Assembly (NCBI GenBank): GCA_964574815.1
Contig: CAZNPL010000030.1
Location: 1-64,000, forward strand
Direction: 5' to 3'
Length of the DNA: 64,000 bases
From: CAZNPL01 sp964574815
Lineage (GTDB): Bacteria > Planctomycetota > Phycisphaerae > UBA1845
Position numbers and translations under genes: made by a program
Notes under the pieces: generated by a model
The model's input: only the letters and a program-made list of their open reading frames with translations
What the model was told of the DNA's origin: nothing
Databases searched by the model: none
In this document: positions 1-7,736 of the stretch, piece by piece
Position numbering within the stretch: the first letter of the stretch is position 1
Layout of the letters: every line of letters starts with the position of its first letter

Positions 1-260
1 TTCGTGCCTGCGTGCCTCCGTGCCTTCGTGCCTGCCTTCATTCCAAACGAAGCCACCGGAATCCCTGCCTCGAGACCGCGCCTCGCTGGCAAGCCTACGT
101 CCCTTCGTCCCTCCGTCCCTTCGTCCCTCGGTTTATTCCAAACGAACCCAAAGAGATCGCAGACATTTCCGACCACCTCCCCGTCTCACAAGCAAGCCTT
201 CGTCCCTACGTCCCTACGCCCCTGCCCTCTCCCCTTGGTGCCTCCATTTATTCCAAACAA
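1..260. repeat. Degenerate octamer repeat field with interspersed ATTCCAAAC motif
   Basis: Three clusters of a degenerate octamer NCGTSCCT are visible: about four copies with CGTGCCT at 2-34, four with CGTCCCT at 98-129 and three at 198-222. Each cluster is followed 5-25 bases later by ATTCCAAAC plus RAA (about 40, 134 and 248), so a composite unit is repeated three times at roughly 100-base spacing. No gene overlaps it convincingly: the open frames are simple-repeat translations. It lies downstream of the minus-strand gene ending at 296. It is not a CRISPR array, since the unit is only 8 bases and there are no unique spacers. Function unknown. Confidence 0.7.
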
Positions 261-295
261 AGCCGAAGTCAGGGAAGGTCGTCAGTCGTCAGCGG

Positions 296-1396
296 TCACA
301 GCGACACGATCCAGTCGACGATGCCTTCGATTCCCGCGCTGCTGATGCTGCTGACCCGGTAGACGGGCCGATCGCCTCCCACGGCGCTTCTCATTTGCGC
401 CTCAGTCGCGTCGGCGCCGGGGAGATCGCATTTGTTGATGACGAATTGCGTGGCGACCTCCATGATGCCCGCCTTGGAGTACTGAATCGCGTCGCCCGAC
501 TCGGGCATGATAAGCAGGACGACGTGGTCGGTGATGTCCCGGATGGCCACGTCGGCCTGCCCGGCCCCGACCGTCTCGACGAAGATCACGTCGAAGCCGA
601 AGCCGTTGAGCAGGCTTACGAGCGTTTCGCAGTGCGGGGCCAGGCCCCCGTGTGCCTCGGCGGAGGCGAGGCTTCGAATGAAGAAGCCGTGGTCGGGCTC
701 GCCGTGCATCATGCGCAAGCGATCGCCGAGCAGCGCGCCGCCGGTCATGGGAGAGGTGGGGTCAACCGCAACGACGGCGACTTTGAGATCCTGCTCGCGC
801 AGCGCGGCGCCAAGCTTGCCGATGAAGGAGCTCTTGCCGACTCCCGGGGCGCCCGTGACGCCGATGATGCTGGCGTTACCGCCGGGCGGAGACCAGTCGC
901 CGAGGGGCTGGCCGCGCTGGATGTGAGAGATCAACTGTGCCAGCGCGATCGGCTTGTGCTCGCTGTAGTCGGCGATGAGCTTGCCGATCGGGGGGCGGCC
1001 TTCACGTTGGATGAGGTCGCGGATCTTCTTCGTGATGTCGCTGACGGCCGATCCGGGGTTGAAGACGGCGGCAACACCCATTTCGCGGACGGCCTCGTGG
1101 TCGCTTTCGGGGATGATGCCGCCGAGGAGGATCGGGATCGAGTCGATGCCGAGTTTGCGGCGGTATTTGACCAGTTCGGGGACGATGGTCATGTGGGCGG
1201 CCGAGAGGAGGCTGACGCCGATGATATCGACGTCCTCCTGCATCGCCGCGTGCATGGTGGACTGGCAGGTCTGCCAGAGGCCGGTGTAAATGACTTCGAA
1301 TCCTTCCTCTCGAAAGCTGCGGGCGAGGACCTTCACGCCGCGGTCATGTCCGTCAAGGCCGATCTTGGCCAGCAAAATGCGAATGGGTCGATCCAT
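296..1396 (-). CDS. B12-binding domain fused to MeaB/ArgK-type GTPase (acyl-CoA mutase small subunit plus chaperone)
   Basis: A 366-residue fusion. Residues 1-130 form a cobalamin-binding domain with the DxHxxG motif (D15, H17, G20), so His17 should be the lower cobalt ligand, followed by SxL (S62, L64) and a GG near residue 92. From about residue 175 there is a G3E-family GTPase like MeaB, with Walker A GAPGVGKS at 182-189, a VDPTSP stretch, an ETVG switch region and NKCD near residue 319. It stops soon after the G domain, without the C-terminal dimerisation arm of stand-alone MeaB. In the family the B12 domain supplies adenosylcobalamin to the mutase and the GTPase gates cofactor loading. 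The arrangement matches the N-terminal half of fused isobutyryl-CoA mutase IcmF. The separate large subunit at 7737-9341 is the likely partner. ATG start with a weak ribosome site. Confidence 0.9.
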   Translation of the reverse strand: MDRPIRILLAKIGLDGHDRGVKVLARSFREEGFEVIYTGLWQTCQSTMHAAMQEDVDIIGVSLLSAAHMTIVPELVKYRRKLGIDSIPILLGGIIPESDHEAVREMGVAAVFNPGSAVSDITKKIRDLIQREGRPPIGKLIADYSEHKPIALAQLISHIQRGQPLGDWSPPGGNASIIGVTGAPGVGKSSFIGKLGAALREQDLKVAVVAVDPTSPMTGGALLGDRLRMMHGEPDHGFFIRSLASAEAHGGLAPHCETLVSLLNGFGFDVIFVETVGAGQADVAIRDITDHVVLLIMPESGDAIQYSKAGIMEVATQFVINKCDLPGADATEAQMRSAVGGDRPVYRVSSISSAGIEGIVDWIVSL

Positions 1397-1810
1397 GGGG
1401 CATTCAGTTCCAAAACAGAGTTATTCAGCGGTTCCCCTCCCGGGGAACGTTCCGTGGCAACTCGAGCTTCCGAAGCCGAGCCAGCGAACGGCGATTCGGG
1501 CGCGTTCGAGTCTCGACAGCGTTCGAGATCATAGCCCGTCATGTCAATGGTGGGAACACGTATGCGGCTCGGTCTGCCAGACTGTTCCAAGGCTGTCGCT
1601 GTACCGATCGGATCGGCCGCCGCACCGGCCAGCTCCGCCCCCTATGGCCCCCCTGGCGCGCAGCTCGGACGCCGGAATGCCGACGTGAGCGCGGTTCCTG
1701 CACCCATCGCAGTAGCGCGGGCACGTGTTTTCGGGATCTCGTTCGCTTGCGGGGGCAGCTTGAACAGAGTGGCGTTACTCGCGAAAATCGCGCGGCCGGG
1801 TGCTGAGAGA
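1397..1810. other. Intergenic region, 414 bases, no gene seen
   Basis: This lies between the start of the B12/GTPase gene and the end of the TatD-like gene, both on the minus strand, so it should hold the promoter and leader of the former. A 7-base inverted repeat (GTTCCCC at 1431-1437, GGGGAAC at 1442-1448) sits about 40 bases upstream of that start. I looked for a cobalamin riboswitch core and did not see one. The open frames here are arginine/proline-rich and look like chance frames. Confidence 0.5.
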
Positions 1811-2623
1811 CTAGGGCGCCGTATCCAATGTAAAGTGGTCCGAGCCGGCGAGGAAGTCTCGCGGGTTCTCGAAGACGACTCGTCGGATGACCTCGTTGCG
1901 GTGGCCCCGGCGGCGCATCTCTTGGATGAACTTCGGCACCGCGGTTGGGTCGCTTGGCCCCCAGTCGCCGGCCGAATTGACCATCAGGCGGTCGGCACCG
2001 AGCGTCTCGACCATGTCGACGGCGCGCTCCGGCGTGCATTTGGTCGTTGGGTAAAGGGTCATGCCGGCCCAGTATCCCCCGTCCAGCACGTGGCGGACGG
2101 TATGCTCCTCGACGTGGTCGATCACGACCCGTTCCGGTCGGATGCGGGAGTCGTCGGCGAGGATGTCGAGGATCATGCGCGTGCCCATGTACTTGTCGGC
2201 CAAGTGCGGCGTGTGGACCAGGATGAGCTGTTCGTGTCTGAGGGCGAGTTCGACCTGCTCCTGGAAGATGGTGACTTCGTTCGGTGAGTTCTTGTTAAGC
2301 CCGATCTCGCCGATGCCGAGCACGTTGGGTTTGTCGAGGAACTCGGGGATGATCGAGAGCACCTCGCGAGAGAGGGAGACGTTTTCGGCCTCCTTCGCGT
2401 TGATGCACATCCAGCAGAAGTGCCTAATGTTGAACTGGGCCGCGCGGCGGGGCTCGAACTCGGTCAGATGGCGAAAGTAGTCATGAAACGCCGCGGCCGA
2501 CCCGCGATCAAACCCGGCCCAGAACGCCGGTTCGGAGACGGCGACGCACCCGCATCGAGCCAGACGCTCGTAGTCGTCGGTGACGCGGGAGACCATGTGA
2601 ATGTGCGGCTCGATATAGTTCAT
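1811..2623 (-). CDS. TatD-like metal-dependent hydrolase (EboB-like subgroup)
   Basis: 270 residues, an amidohydrolase-superfamily TIM barrel. The N-terminal EPHIHM carries the HxH metal ligands, GEIGL near residue 107 supplies the bridging Glu, VHTP and DHVEE supply further His/Glu ligands, and NSAGDWG near residue 217 supplies the final Asp. The opening 'xEPHIHMxSRxTDDYE' and 'EPAFWxG' resemble, from memory, the TatD-type hydrolase of bacterial ebo-type metabolite-export operons more than housekeeping TatD DNase; no other ebo gene is visible here. The substrate is unknown. It is the last gene of a minus-strand cluster, 33 bases after the 80-residue gene, which suggests co-transcription with the YugP-like protease. 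Confidence 0.8.
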   Translation of the reverse strand: MNYIEPHIHMVSRVTDDYERLARCGCVAVSEPAFWAGFDRGSAAAFHDYFRHLTEFEPRRAAQFNIRHFCWMCINAKEAENVSLSREVLSIIPEFLDKPNVLGIGEIGLNKNSPNEVTIFQEQVELALRHEQLILVHTPHLADKYMGTRMILDILADDSRIRPERVVIDHVEEHTVRHVLDGGYWAGMTLYPTTKCTPERAVDMVETLGADRLMVNSAGDWGPSDPTAVPKFIQEMRRRGHRNEVIRRVVFENPRDFLAGSDHFTLDTAP

Positions 2624-2656
2624 GGGTCACCTTGGCCGGGGAGACACCGGCAGCCA

Positions 2657-2899
2657 TTAGGCGCGCCATGCAGGATCGTAAGGTCGGGAGAAGGTCATTT
2701 GAACCCGCTCGGTGCGCCCGATCGTGCCCTCGGCCAGAACGGCAAGCGCTGAACGGATTTCTTCCATTCGCGGGTCGTCCTCGACGGCCTCGCGTGCCCC
2801 TCCCCGATCGATCCGATCGAGGGCGGCCGCGATGTCGAGGATGCGATGCCGCATGTTCAAATAATCCCGGTCGAGTATCTCGGCCGCAGTTCGTTCCAT
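2657..2899 (-). CDS. Small conserved-looking hypothetical protein, 80 aa
   Basis: I do not recognise this protein. It is predicted to be largely helical and charged (residues 1-60), with a distinctive C-terminal patch RVQMTFSRPYDPAWRA. Support for a real gene: ATG start with a GAGGTGG ribosome site 8 bases upstream, a 14-base gap after the stop of the YugP-like gene and a 33-base gap before the TatD-like gene, all on the same strand. It may be an accessory protein of the hydrolase. No signal peptide or metal motif is visible. Confidence 0.65.
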   Translation of the reverse strand: MERTAAEILDRDYLNMRHRILDIAAALDRIDRGGAREAVEDDPRMEEIRSALAVLAEGTIGRTERVQMTFSRPYDPAWRA

Positions 2900-2913
2900 G
2901 ACGTGCCACCTCT

Positions 2914-3615
2914 TTAGTTGCGTCCTCCGAGCAGGCCCGAGCGCATGAGAAGGTAGAGCAAAGTCAGAATCGCGCCGATGGTCGCGGCGACGTAGGTCAT
3001 CGCCGCTGCGTTGAGCACCTTGCCGATCGGCTGCAGCTCCGAACGGGCCACGATGCCGTTTTCGACCAGCACTTCCCGTGCCCTGCTGCTGGCATTGAAC
3101 TCCACCGGCAGATTGATGAGCTGAAACACGACCGTGATGGCAAACAGCGCGATGCCGACGGAGATCAGCGCGGGCGCCTGGAAGATGAGACCCGCTATGA
3201 CCACTATGAAACCGAAGTTGCTGCCGAAACCGGCCATCGGGACGAGCCCGTTTCGAAGCTTGAGCGGCCCGTAGTGGTGTGCGTCTTGAATCGCGTGGCC
3301 GGCTTCATGCGCCGCAACTCCCACGGCTGCCAGCGTGCGCCCGTTGTAGACGTCGGGTGTCAGACGCAGCACCTTGTTGCGAGGATCGTAGTGGTCGCCG
3401 AGATACCCCCGTGTCGGCTCGATTCGAACGTTGTGAAGGTTATTGGCCGCCAGTACGCGCTGGGCCGCTTCCGCGCCGGTCATCCTGCTGCTGGGTGCGA
3501 TCCGGGACGCGCGTGACATGGCCGTTTTGACCTTTAGCGAGGCCCAGCCGGCCAGCAGCATCGTCGGCAACGCCACGAACAACATGTAAAGAGGATCGAT
3601 CATTGGAAAGAACAT
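2914..3615 (-). CDS. YugP-family neutral zinc metallopeptidase, membrane-bound
   Basis: 233 residues. It has an N-terminal membrane helix (residues 7-25), the zinc motif HEAGH near residue 112 in the context GVAAHEAGHAIQDA, and further hydrophobic segments near 140-165 and 205-228. An 'ExxASSRAREVL' stretch that could carry the third zinc ligand lies around residue 180. This matches the Zn_peptidase_2/YugP family (usually about 225-235 residues), membrane proteases with the active site at the membrane face and poorly known substrates. ATG start with a strong GGAGGAG site. It is the first gene of a probable operon with the 80-aa protein and TatD-like hydrolase. Confidence 0.88.
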   Translation of the reverse strand: MFFPMIDPLYMLFVALPTMLLAGWASLKVKTAMSRASRIAPSSRMTGAEAAQRVLAANNLHNVRIEPTRGYLGDHYDPRNKVLRLTPDVYNGRTLAAVGVAAHEAGHAIQDAHHYGPLKLRNGLVPMAGFGSNFGFIVVIAGLIFQAPALISVGIALFAITVVFQLINLPVEFNASSRAREVLVENGIVARSELQPIGKVLNAAAMTYVAATIGAILTLLYLLMRSGLLGGRN

Positions 3616-3822
3616 TGTTGACTCCTCCAGAGCGCTGCCTGGGACGTCGCTCCCCGAAGTCCTTGCAACGCGTCGTCTACCTTCCTTTTACGAAGCTCCG
3701 GGCGGCAAAGCACGCGCCACGCACGTCGAGAGTTGTAAGTTTCCCGGCGACAGCGGGATACGTCGAATGGCCGGCTGGACAGGTCTGCCGAATTGACGGG
3801 CTTCAAGCGCACCTGACAGCCG

Positions 3823-4305
3823 TCATCCCCGATGGTCTTTCAGAAGATCCGCCTGGCTCAGGCAAACGAACCTGCGTCGTGTGAGCGCCTCGTAAGCCAT
3901 GCTGGGGTCCTCCGCGTGAACGGCCAGCACGGGCCTGCCGTGCGACAGCCCCATTAGAGCATAGGTGTAATGGACGTTGATTTCCGCCCCGAGCACGGTC
4001 GACCAGAGCTCGAGCAGGGCCCGCTTTCCGTGCGGTACGCATACCACCAGAACCTCGTTCTCCGTAACAGGGAATCTGGCGCGGGACAGTATCTCGGTGG
4101 CCTCATCGGGGTCGTCCACGATCAGTCGCACGACCGCCGAATCAGTCAAATTGACGACCATCAAACCCAGGATGTGGATTTCGGTGTCCTCGAAGAGCTG
4201 GGTGAGTTTGAGGAGCTGTCCCACGCGATCATCGACGAAGACCGAAAGCTGGGTCACCAGGGGCGAGTCGTGGGCCTCGGCGGTTTCAAACGGTTCAAGC
4301 GACAT
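3823..4305 (-). CDS. Tandem ACT-domain regulatory protein
   Basis: 160 residues from the ATG at 4305; an upstream ATG would add 10 residues without an obvious benefit. Residues 16-80 form one ACT domain (QLSVFVDDRVGQLLKLTQLF, then HILGLMVV) and residues 88-155 resemble a second (VLVVCVP, VHYTYALM, VLAVHAEDP). ACT domains bind amino acids or small ligands and regulate metabolic enzymes. Acetolactate synthase small subunit is one relative, but no biosynthetic partner is adjacent. It lies alone between the YugP cluster and dnaK, divergent from dnaK. It is probably an orphan amino-acid sensor; ligand unknown. Confidence 0.7.
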   Translation of the reverse strand: MSLEPFETAEAHDSPLVTQLSVFVDDRVGQLLKLTQLFEDTEIHILGLMVVNLTDSAVVRLIVDDPDEATEILSRARFPVTENEVLVVCVPHGKRALLELWSTVLGAEINVHYTYALMGLSHGRPVLAVHAEDPSMAYEALTRRRFVCLSQADLLKDHRG

Positions 4306-4567
4306 AATTACGCGAGAGTCTATGCCGTGGGGCACCGGAGCAACAGAAAAATATCGGCGAATTGTGGCCGGCGCCGTGGTGTATTCATGTCATTTCCGCA
4401 GGGGCTTCGCGGTTGCCGCTCTGCCATGATGGCAGGGGGCGGTCGTGCAGTCGCTGCAATGGTTTCATAAGTTGTTATTTTTCAGTAGTTTATACGAACT
4501 CGAAGGCACTCCGGATTCCGGCATCCCGGTTGCAACATGCGGCGTGACAAACGTGACTGCGCACCGA

Positions 4568-4598
4568 GTACGGCCGCACGTTCAAAAGCCGGCCGTAC
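4568..4598. promoter_or_regulatory. Inverted repeat in the dnaK leader
   Basis: A perfect 9-base inverted repeat (GTACGGCCG at 4568-4576, CGGCCGTAC at 4590-4598, 13-base spacer) ends 20 bases before the dnaK start. It could be an operator or a leader hairpin. It is not CIRCE, which has the TTAGCACTC half-site and a 9-base spacer. An AT-rich island at 4470-4500 may hold the promoter. Confidence 0.45.
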
Positions 4599-4618
4599 GT
4601 GATATGAGGAGACGCATT

Positions 4619-6553
4619 ATGTCAAAGATCATTGGCATCGACTTGGGCACAACCAACTCGGTCGTCGCCTTGATGGAAGGCGACCAGCCGAAGGTCTTAA
4701 CGAACTCGCACGGCTCGCGTCTGACGCCGTCGGTGGTGGCGATCACTGACAAGGGTGAACGGCTCGTAGGGCAGGTGGCCCGCCACCAGCAGGTGACCAA
4801 TCCCAAGAATACCGTTTTCAGCATCAAGCGGTTCATGGGTCGGCGGCACAACGAGGTGAGTCAGGAGGAGAAGATTGTTCCGTACGAGGTTGTCGGCGGC
4901 TCTGAGGACCTGGTCAGGGTCAAGGTGCGGGACAAGGAGTACAGTCCACCTGAAATCAGCGCCATGATTCTTCAGGACCTGAAGAAGACCGCTGAGGATT
5001 ATCTTGGCGAGAAGGTGGATCGTGCGGTCATCACCGTTCCGGCGTATTTCAATGACTCGCAGCGTAAGGCGACTCGGGACGCAGGCGAGATCGCGGGGCT
5101 GAAGGTCGAACGAATCATCAACGAGCCGACGGCCGCAGCGTTTGCGTACGGCCTGGACGGCACCAAGTCACAGCATGTGGCTGTGTTCGATCTGGGCGGC
5201 GGAACCTTTGACGTGTCCATCCTCGACATCGGTGAGGAGGGCGTCTACGAGGTTCTGGCGAGCAACGGCGACGGGCACCTCGGCGGTGATGACTACGATG
5301 AGGAGCTGATCAACCATGTGGCGGAGGAGTTCCGCAAAACTGAGGGGATCGACATCCGCAAGGATGCGATGGCGCTGCAGCGGTTGAAGGAGGCGTGCGA
5401 GAAAGCCAAGTGTGAGCTTTCGACAACCCTCGAGACCAGCATCAACCTGCCGTTCATCACGGCGGATCAGGCTGGCCCGAAGCACCTGCAAATGACCGTT
5501 ACGCGGCAGAAGTTCGAGGAGCTGACTGAGCATCTGACGGAGCGCTGCCGGCACCCGGTGCTACGGGCGCTGGAAGACGCTCGGAAGAAGCAGTCCTCGT
5601 GGGACGGCAAGGTCGACACGGTGCTTCTGGTCGGCGGTTCAACGCGTATGCCGGCCGTGCAGAAGCTCGTGAAGGACCTGTTCGGGATGGAGCCCAACAA
5701 GAGCATCAACCCGGACGAGGTCGTCGCGTTGGGCGCCGCCATTCAAGGCGCGATCCTGAGCGGCGATCAGAAGGACATTCTCCTGCTGGACGTGACGCCG
5801 TTGACGCTGGGCGTGGAAACGCTTGGTGGCGTGATGACCAAGCTGATCGAGCGCAACTCCACAATTCCGACCAGCAAGTCGGAGGTGTTCAGCACGGCGG
5901 CTGACAACCAGACGGAGGTCACCATCCACGTGCTCCAGGGCGAGCGAGAGATGGCCTCGGACAACCGCTCGCTCGGGCGATTTAATCTGACGGGAATTCC
6001 TCCCGCCCCACGCGGGGTTCCACAAATCGAGGTGACGTTCGATATCGATCGCAACGGGATTCTGAACGTCACGGCCAAGGATAAGGCGACCGGCAAGGAG
6101 AACCAGATCAGGATTGAGGGTTCCAGCGGTCTGTCCAAGGATGAGATCGACAAGATGAAGTCCGAGGCGTCGGCCCACGCCGAGGAAGACCGCAAGAAGC
6201 GCAGTCTGGTCGAGGCGCGCAATCAGGCCGAGCAGCTTGCCTACCAGACAGAGAAAACACTGAAGGAACACGGCGAAAGGGTCTCGGCTGAAGATCGCGG
6301 CAAGATCGAATCGGCGGTTTCGCATCTGCGTGAGGTGGCCAAAGGCGACGACGAGGCTGCGATTCGCAAAGCGATCGAATCGACCATGGAGGCTTCGCAG
6401 TCCATCGGCAAGGTCATGTACGAGGAGGCTGCCAAGGCGGCTGGAACCGCTCAGCCCGGCGAACAGGCCGCGGGCGGCGAGGCGCCCGGGGGCGAATCAA
6501 GGGAAGGCGAGGACGTGATCGACGCCGAGTATGAAGTGAAAGACTCGAAGTAA
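4619..6553 (+). CDS. dnaK: Hsp70 chaperone DnaK
   Basis: 644 residues, the usual DnaK length. The start is set at the ATG of MSKIIGIDLGTTNS, with a GAGGAG ribosome site 7 bases upstream; an upstream extension of the frame lacks any homology. The N-terminal ATPase domain shows the phosphate-1 loop (IDLGTTNS), AVITVPAYFNDSQR, the phosphate-2 loop (FDLGGGTFDVS) and an adenosine motif (VGGSTRMP). The linker DILLLDVTPLTLG is followed by the substrate-binding sandwich, helical lid and a tail ending in DVIDAEYEVKD. The role is ATP-driven protein folding with DnaJ and GrpE, neither of which is in the window. A hairpin terminator follows, so it appears monocistronic. Divergent from the ACT gene. Confidence 0.98.
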   Translation: MSKIIGIDLGTTNSVVALMEGDQPKVLTNSHGSRLTPSVVAITDKGERLVGQVARHQQVTNPKNTVFSIKRFMGRRHNEVSQEEKIVPYEVVGGSEDLVRVKVRDKEYSPPEISAMILQDLKKTAEDYLGEKVDRAVITVPAYFNDSQRKATRDAGEIAGLKVERIINEPTAAAFAYGLDGTKSQHVAVFDLGGGTFDVSILDIGEEGVYEVLASNGDGHLGGDDYDEELINHVAEEFRKTEGIDIRKDAMALQRLKEACEKAKCELSTTLETSINLPFITADQAGPKHLQMTVTRQKFEELTEHLTERCRHPVLRALEDARKKQSSWDGKVDTVLLVGGSTRMPAVQKLVKDLFGMEPNKSINPDEVVALGAAIQGAILSGDQKDILLLDVTPLTLGVETLGGVMTKLIERNSTIPTSKSEVFSTAADNQTEVTIHVLQGEREMASDNRSLGRFNLTGIPPAPRGVPQIEVTFDIDRNGILNVTAKDKATGKENQIRIEGSSGLSKDEIDKMKSEASAHAEEDRKKRSLVEARNQAEQLAYQTEKTLKEHGERVSAEDRGKIESAVSHLREVAKGDDEAAIRKAIESTMEASQSIGKVMYEEAAKAAGTAQPGEQAAGGEAPGGESREGEDVIDAEYEVKDSK

Positions 6554-6577
6554 GCCGATGTCGCATTGGGGAAACCC

Positions 6578-6610
6578 ACACCCGCTCGATCGTTTCGGGC
6601 GGGTGTTTCT
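6578..6610 (+). terminator. Rho-independent terminator after dnaK
   Basis: Stem ACACCCGC at 6578-6585 pairs perfectly with GCGGGTGT at 6599-6606, followed by TTTCTCT. It lies 25 bases after the dnaK stop. Confidence 0.75.
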
Positions 6611-6650
6611 CTAGGTGATTCGCTAAGGAAGCACAACGGAGGTAATAGAC

Positions 6651-7298
6651 ATGAGGATGTTCCGTGCAGTTTGCTGTATCGTTTCAGTTCTGGCCGTGAC
6701 GTCCGCGACGGCCGTGGCTGAAGACTCGAAGAACAATCGGCGTCCGTCCAAGAGCATGTCCCTGACGACGAAGGCGGAAGTCGGCAAGCCGGCGCCGGGA
6801 TTTACGCTGAAGGACATCGAGGGCGAGGAGCACAAGCTCTCGGACTACAAGGGCAAGATTGTGGTTCTTCAATGGACCAACTATCAGTGCCCGTTCATCA
6901 AGCGCTTCGAGGGCCAGAAGAAGCAGCCGATGAAGGTTGAGGCGAAGTACCGCGGAATGGGGGTTGTCTGGCTTACCATCGATTCCAGCCATTTCTGTAA
7001 GGAGAAGTCCGAGGAGATCAAGAAGTTCAGAGCCGAGTTCGAGCCGCCCTACCCGGTTCTGCTCGATCCGAGTGGGGAGGTCGGAAAGTTGTACGGAGCG
7101 AAGACAACGCCCCATGTGTTCGTAGTCGACCGGGACGGCACGATCGTCTACGAGGGGGCTCCCGACAACGAGGCGACGCGCGACGAGAAGCCTTTTCGAT
7201 TCTACGTGGACGAGGTGCTGGGAGCGCTCGTGGCCGGAAAAGATGCCCCGATGACGAAGAAGAAGCCTTACGGCTGCAGCGTGAAATACAAGAGCTGA
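6651..7298 (+). CDS. Secreted thioredoxin-fold redoxin (AhpC/TSA-like)
   Basis: 215 residues with a Sec signal peptide (residues 1-23, ending ATAVAED), then a redoxin domain from about residue 43: VGKPAPGFTLKD, SDYKGKIVVLQW and the NYQCPF site with one conserved Cys near residue 84. A second Cys sits near 112 (HFCKEK) and one near the C-terminus (YGCSVKYKS). There is no CxxC, so it resembles the single-Cys peroxiredoxin-like group rather than a ResA-type disulphide reductase. TTPHVFVVDRDG is the cis-Pro loop typical of the fold. It probably acts in the periplasm on peroxides or thiols. Ribosome site GGAGG about 8 bases before the ATG; hairpins bound the gene on both sides. Confidence 0.85.
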   Translation: MRMFRAVCCIVSVLAVTSATAVAEDSKNNRRPSKSMSLTTKAEVGKPAPGFTLKDIEGEEHKLSDYKGKIVVLQWTNYQCPFIKRFEGQKKQPMKVEAKYRGMGVVWLTIDSSHFCKEKSEEIKKFRAEFEPPYPVLLDPSGEVGKLYGAKTTPHVFVVDRDGTIVYEGAPDNEATRDEKPFRFYVDEVLGALVAGKDAPMTKKKPYGCSVKYKS

Positions 7299-7394
7299 TC
7301 TGCCTTACGGTGGCCGCGGTGCGGGGACACTCGTGGGCACCGTGGCCAGGCATCACCGACGAGGCCTCAGCCGGCAACTGGCGCACTCATGCAT

Positions 7395-7416
7395 CGCCCC
7401 GCCTTTGGGCGGGGCG
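7395..7416 (+). terminator. Hairpin, probable terminator after the redoxin gene
   Basis: A perfect 9-base stem (CGCCCCGCC at 7395-7403, GGCGGGGCG at 7408-7416) with a 4-base loop. The T-run after it is weak, so it could also be a stability or pausing hairpin. The rest of the 438-base gap 7299-7736 shows no gene; the promoter candidate at 7628 is listed separately. Confidence 0.55.
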
Positions 7417-7627
7417 TTCGCTGTTTGCGGGGCGCAGTAACGCATGTGAAAGCCGGGCACGCGCCGGCATGGTGCGCCAGGGGATGACGTTTCACACGCG
7501 CAGGTCCGGTTAAGCCGCGAGTGGGGATTTCGCGCTATCTGGGGGCTGCGGCGTTGCCGAGGGAAGCACTCTGCGATTCGCCGCCGGCGATGCGAACGGG
7601 CGGTCTCCTGACGGAGGTCGCTGCGGG

Positions 7628-7656
7628 TTGTTCAAGTTGGCCGGCGCCTCTATAGT
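7628..7656 (+). promoter_or_regulatory. Candidate sigma-70-type promoter for the acyl-CoA mutase gene
   Basis: TTGTTC at 7628-7633, a 17-base spacer and TATAGT at 7651-7656 (5 of 6 matches to the -10 consensus). It is about 80 bases upstream of the mutase start. Confidence 0.4.
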
Positions 7657-7736
7657 ACCTCTGTAGTGTTTTTGCGGCCTGAGGTCCCTTCAGGGCCGCT
7701 GGATTCGGTAAAGATGGCGTTCACGGGGTCGTCGCC

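Noticed and set aside
1..260. CRISPR array
   Set aside because: The repeat unit is 8 bases, clusters are contiguous, and there are no unique spacers of 30-40 bases or cas genes.
20..1534. 504-codon plus-strand open frame
   Set aside because: It runs antisense to the well-supported B12/GTPase fusion gene and its N-terminal part translates the octamer repeats. High GC leaves the opposite strand free of stops.
1539..2039. 166-codon minus-strand frame overlapping the TatD-like gene
   Set aside because: Out of frame with the TatD-like gene and strongly Arg/Pro-biased; no ribosome site.
4568..4598. CIRCE operator upstream of dnaK
   Set aside because: The inverted repeat lacks the TTAGCACTC half-site and has a 13-base, not 9-base, spacer.
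7299..7736. Cobalamin riboswitch upstream of the acyl-CoA mutase gene
   Set aside because: I looked for the conserved B12-box and surrounding core and saw only a simple terminator-like hairpin and a promoter candidate.
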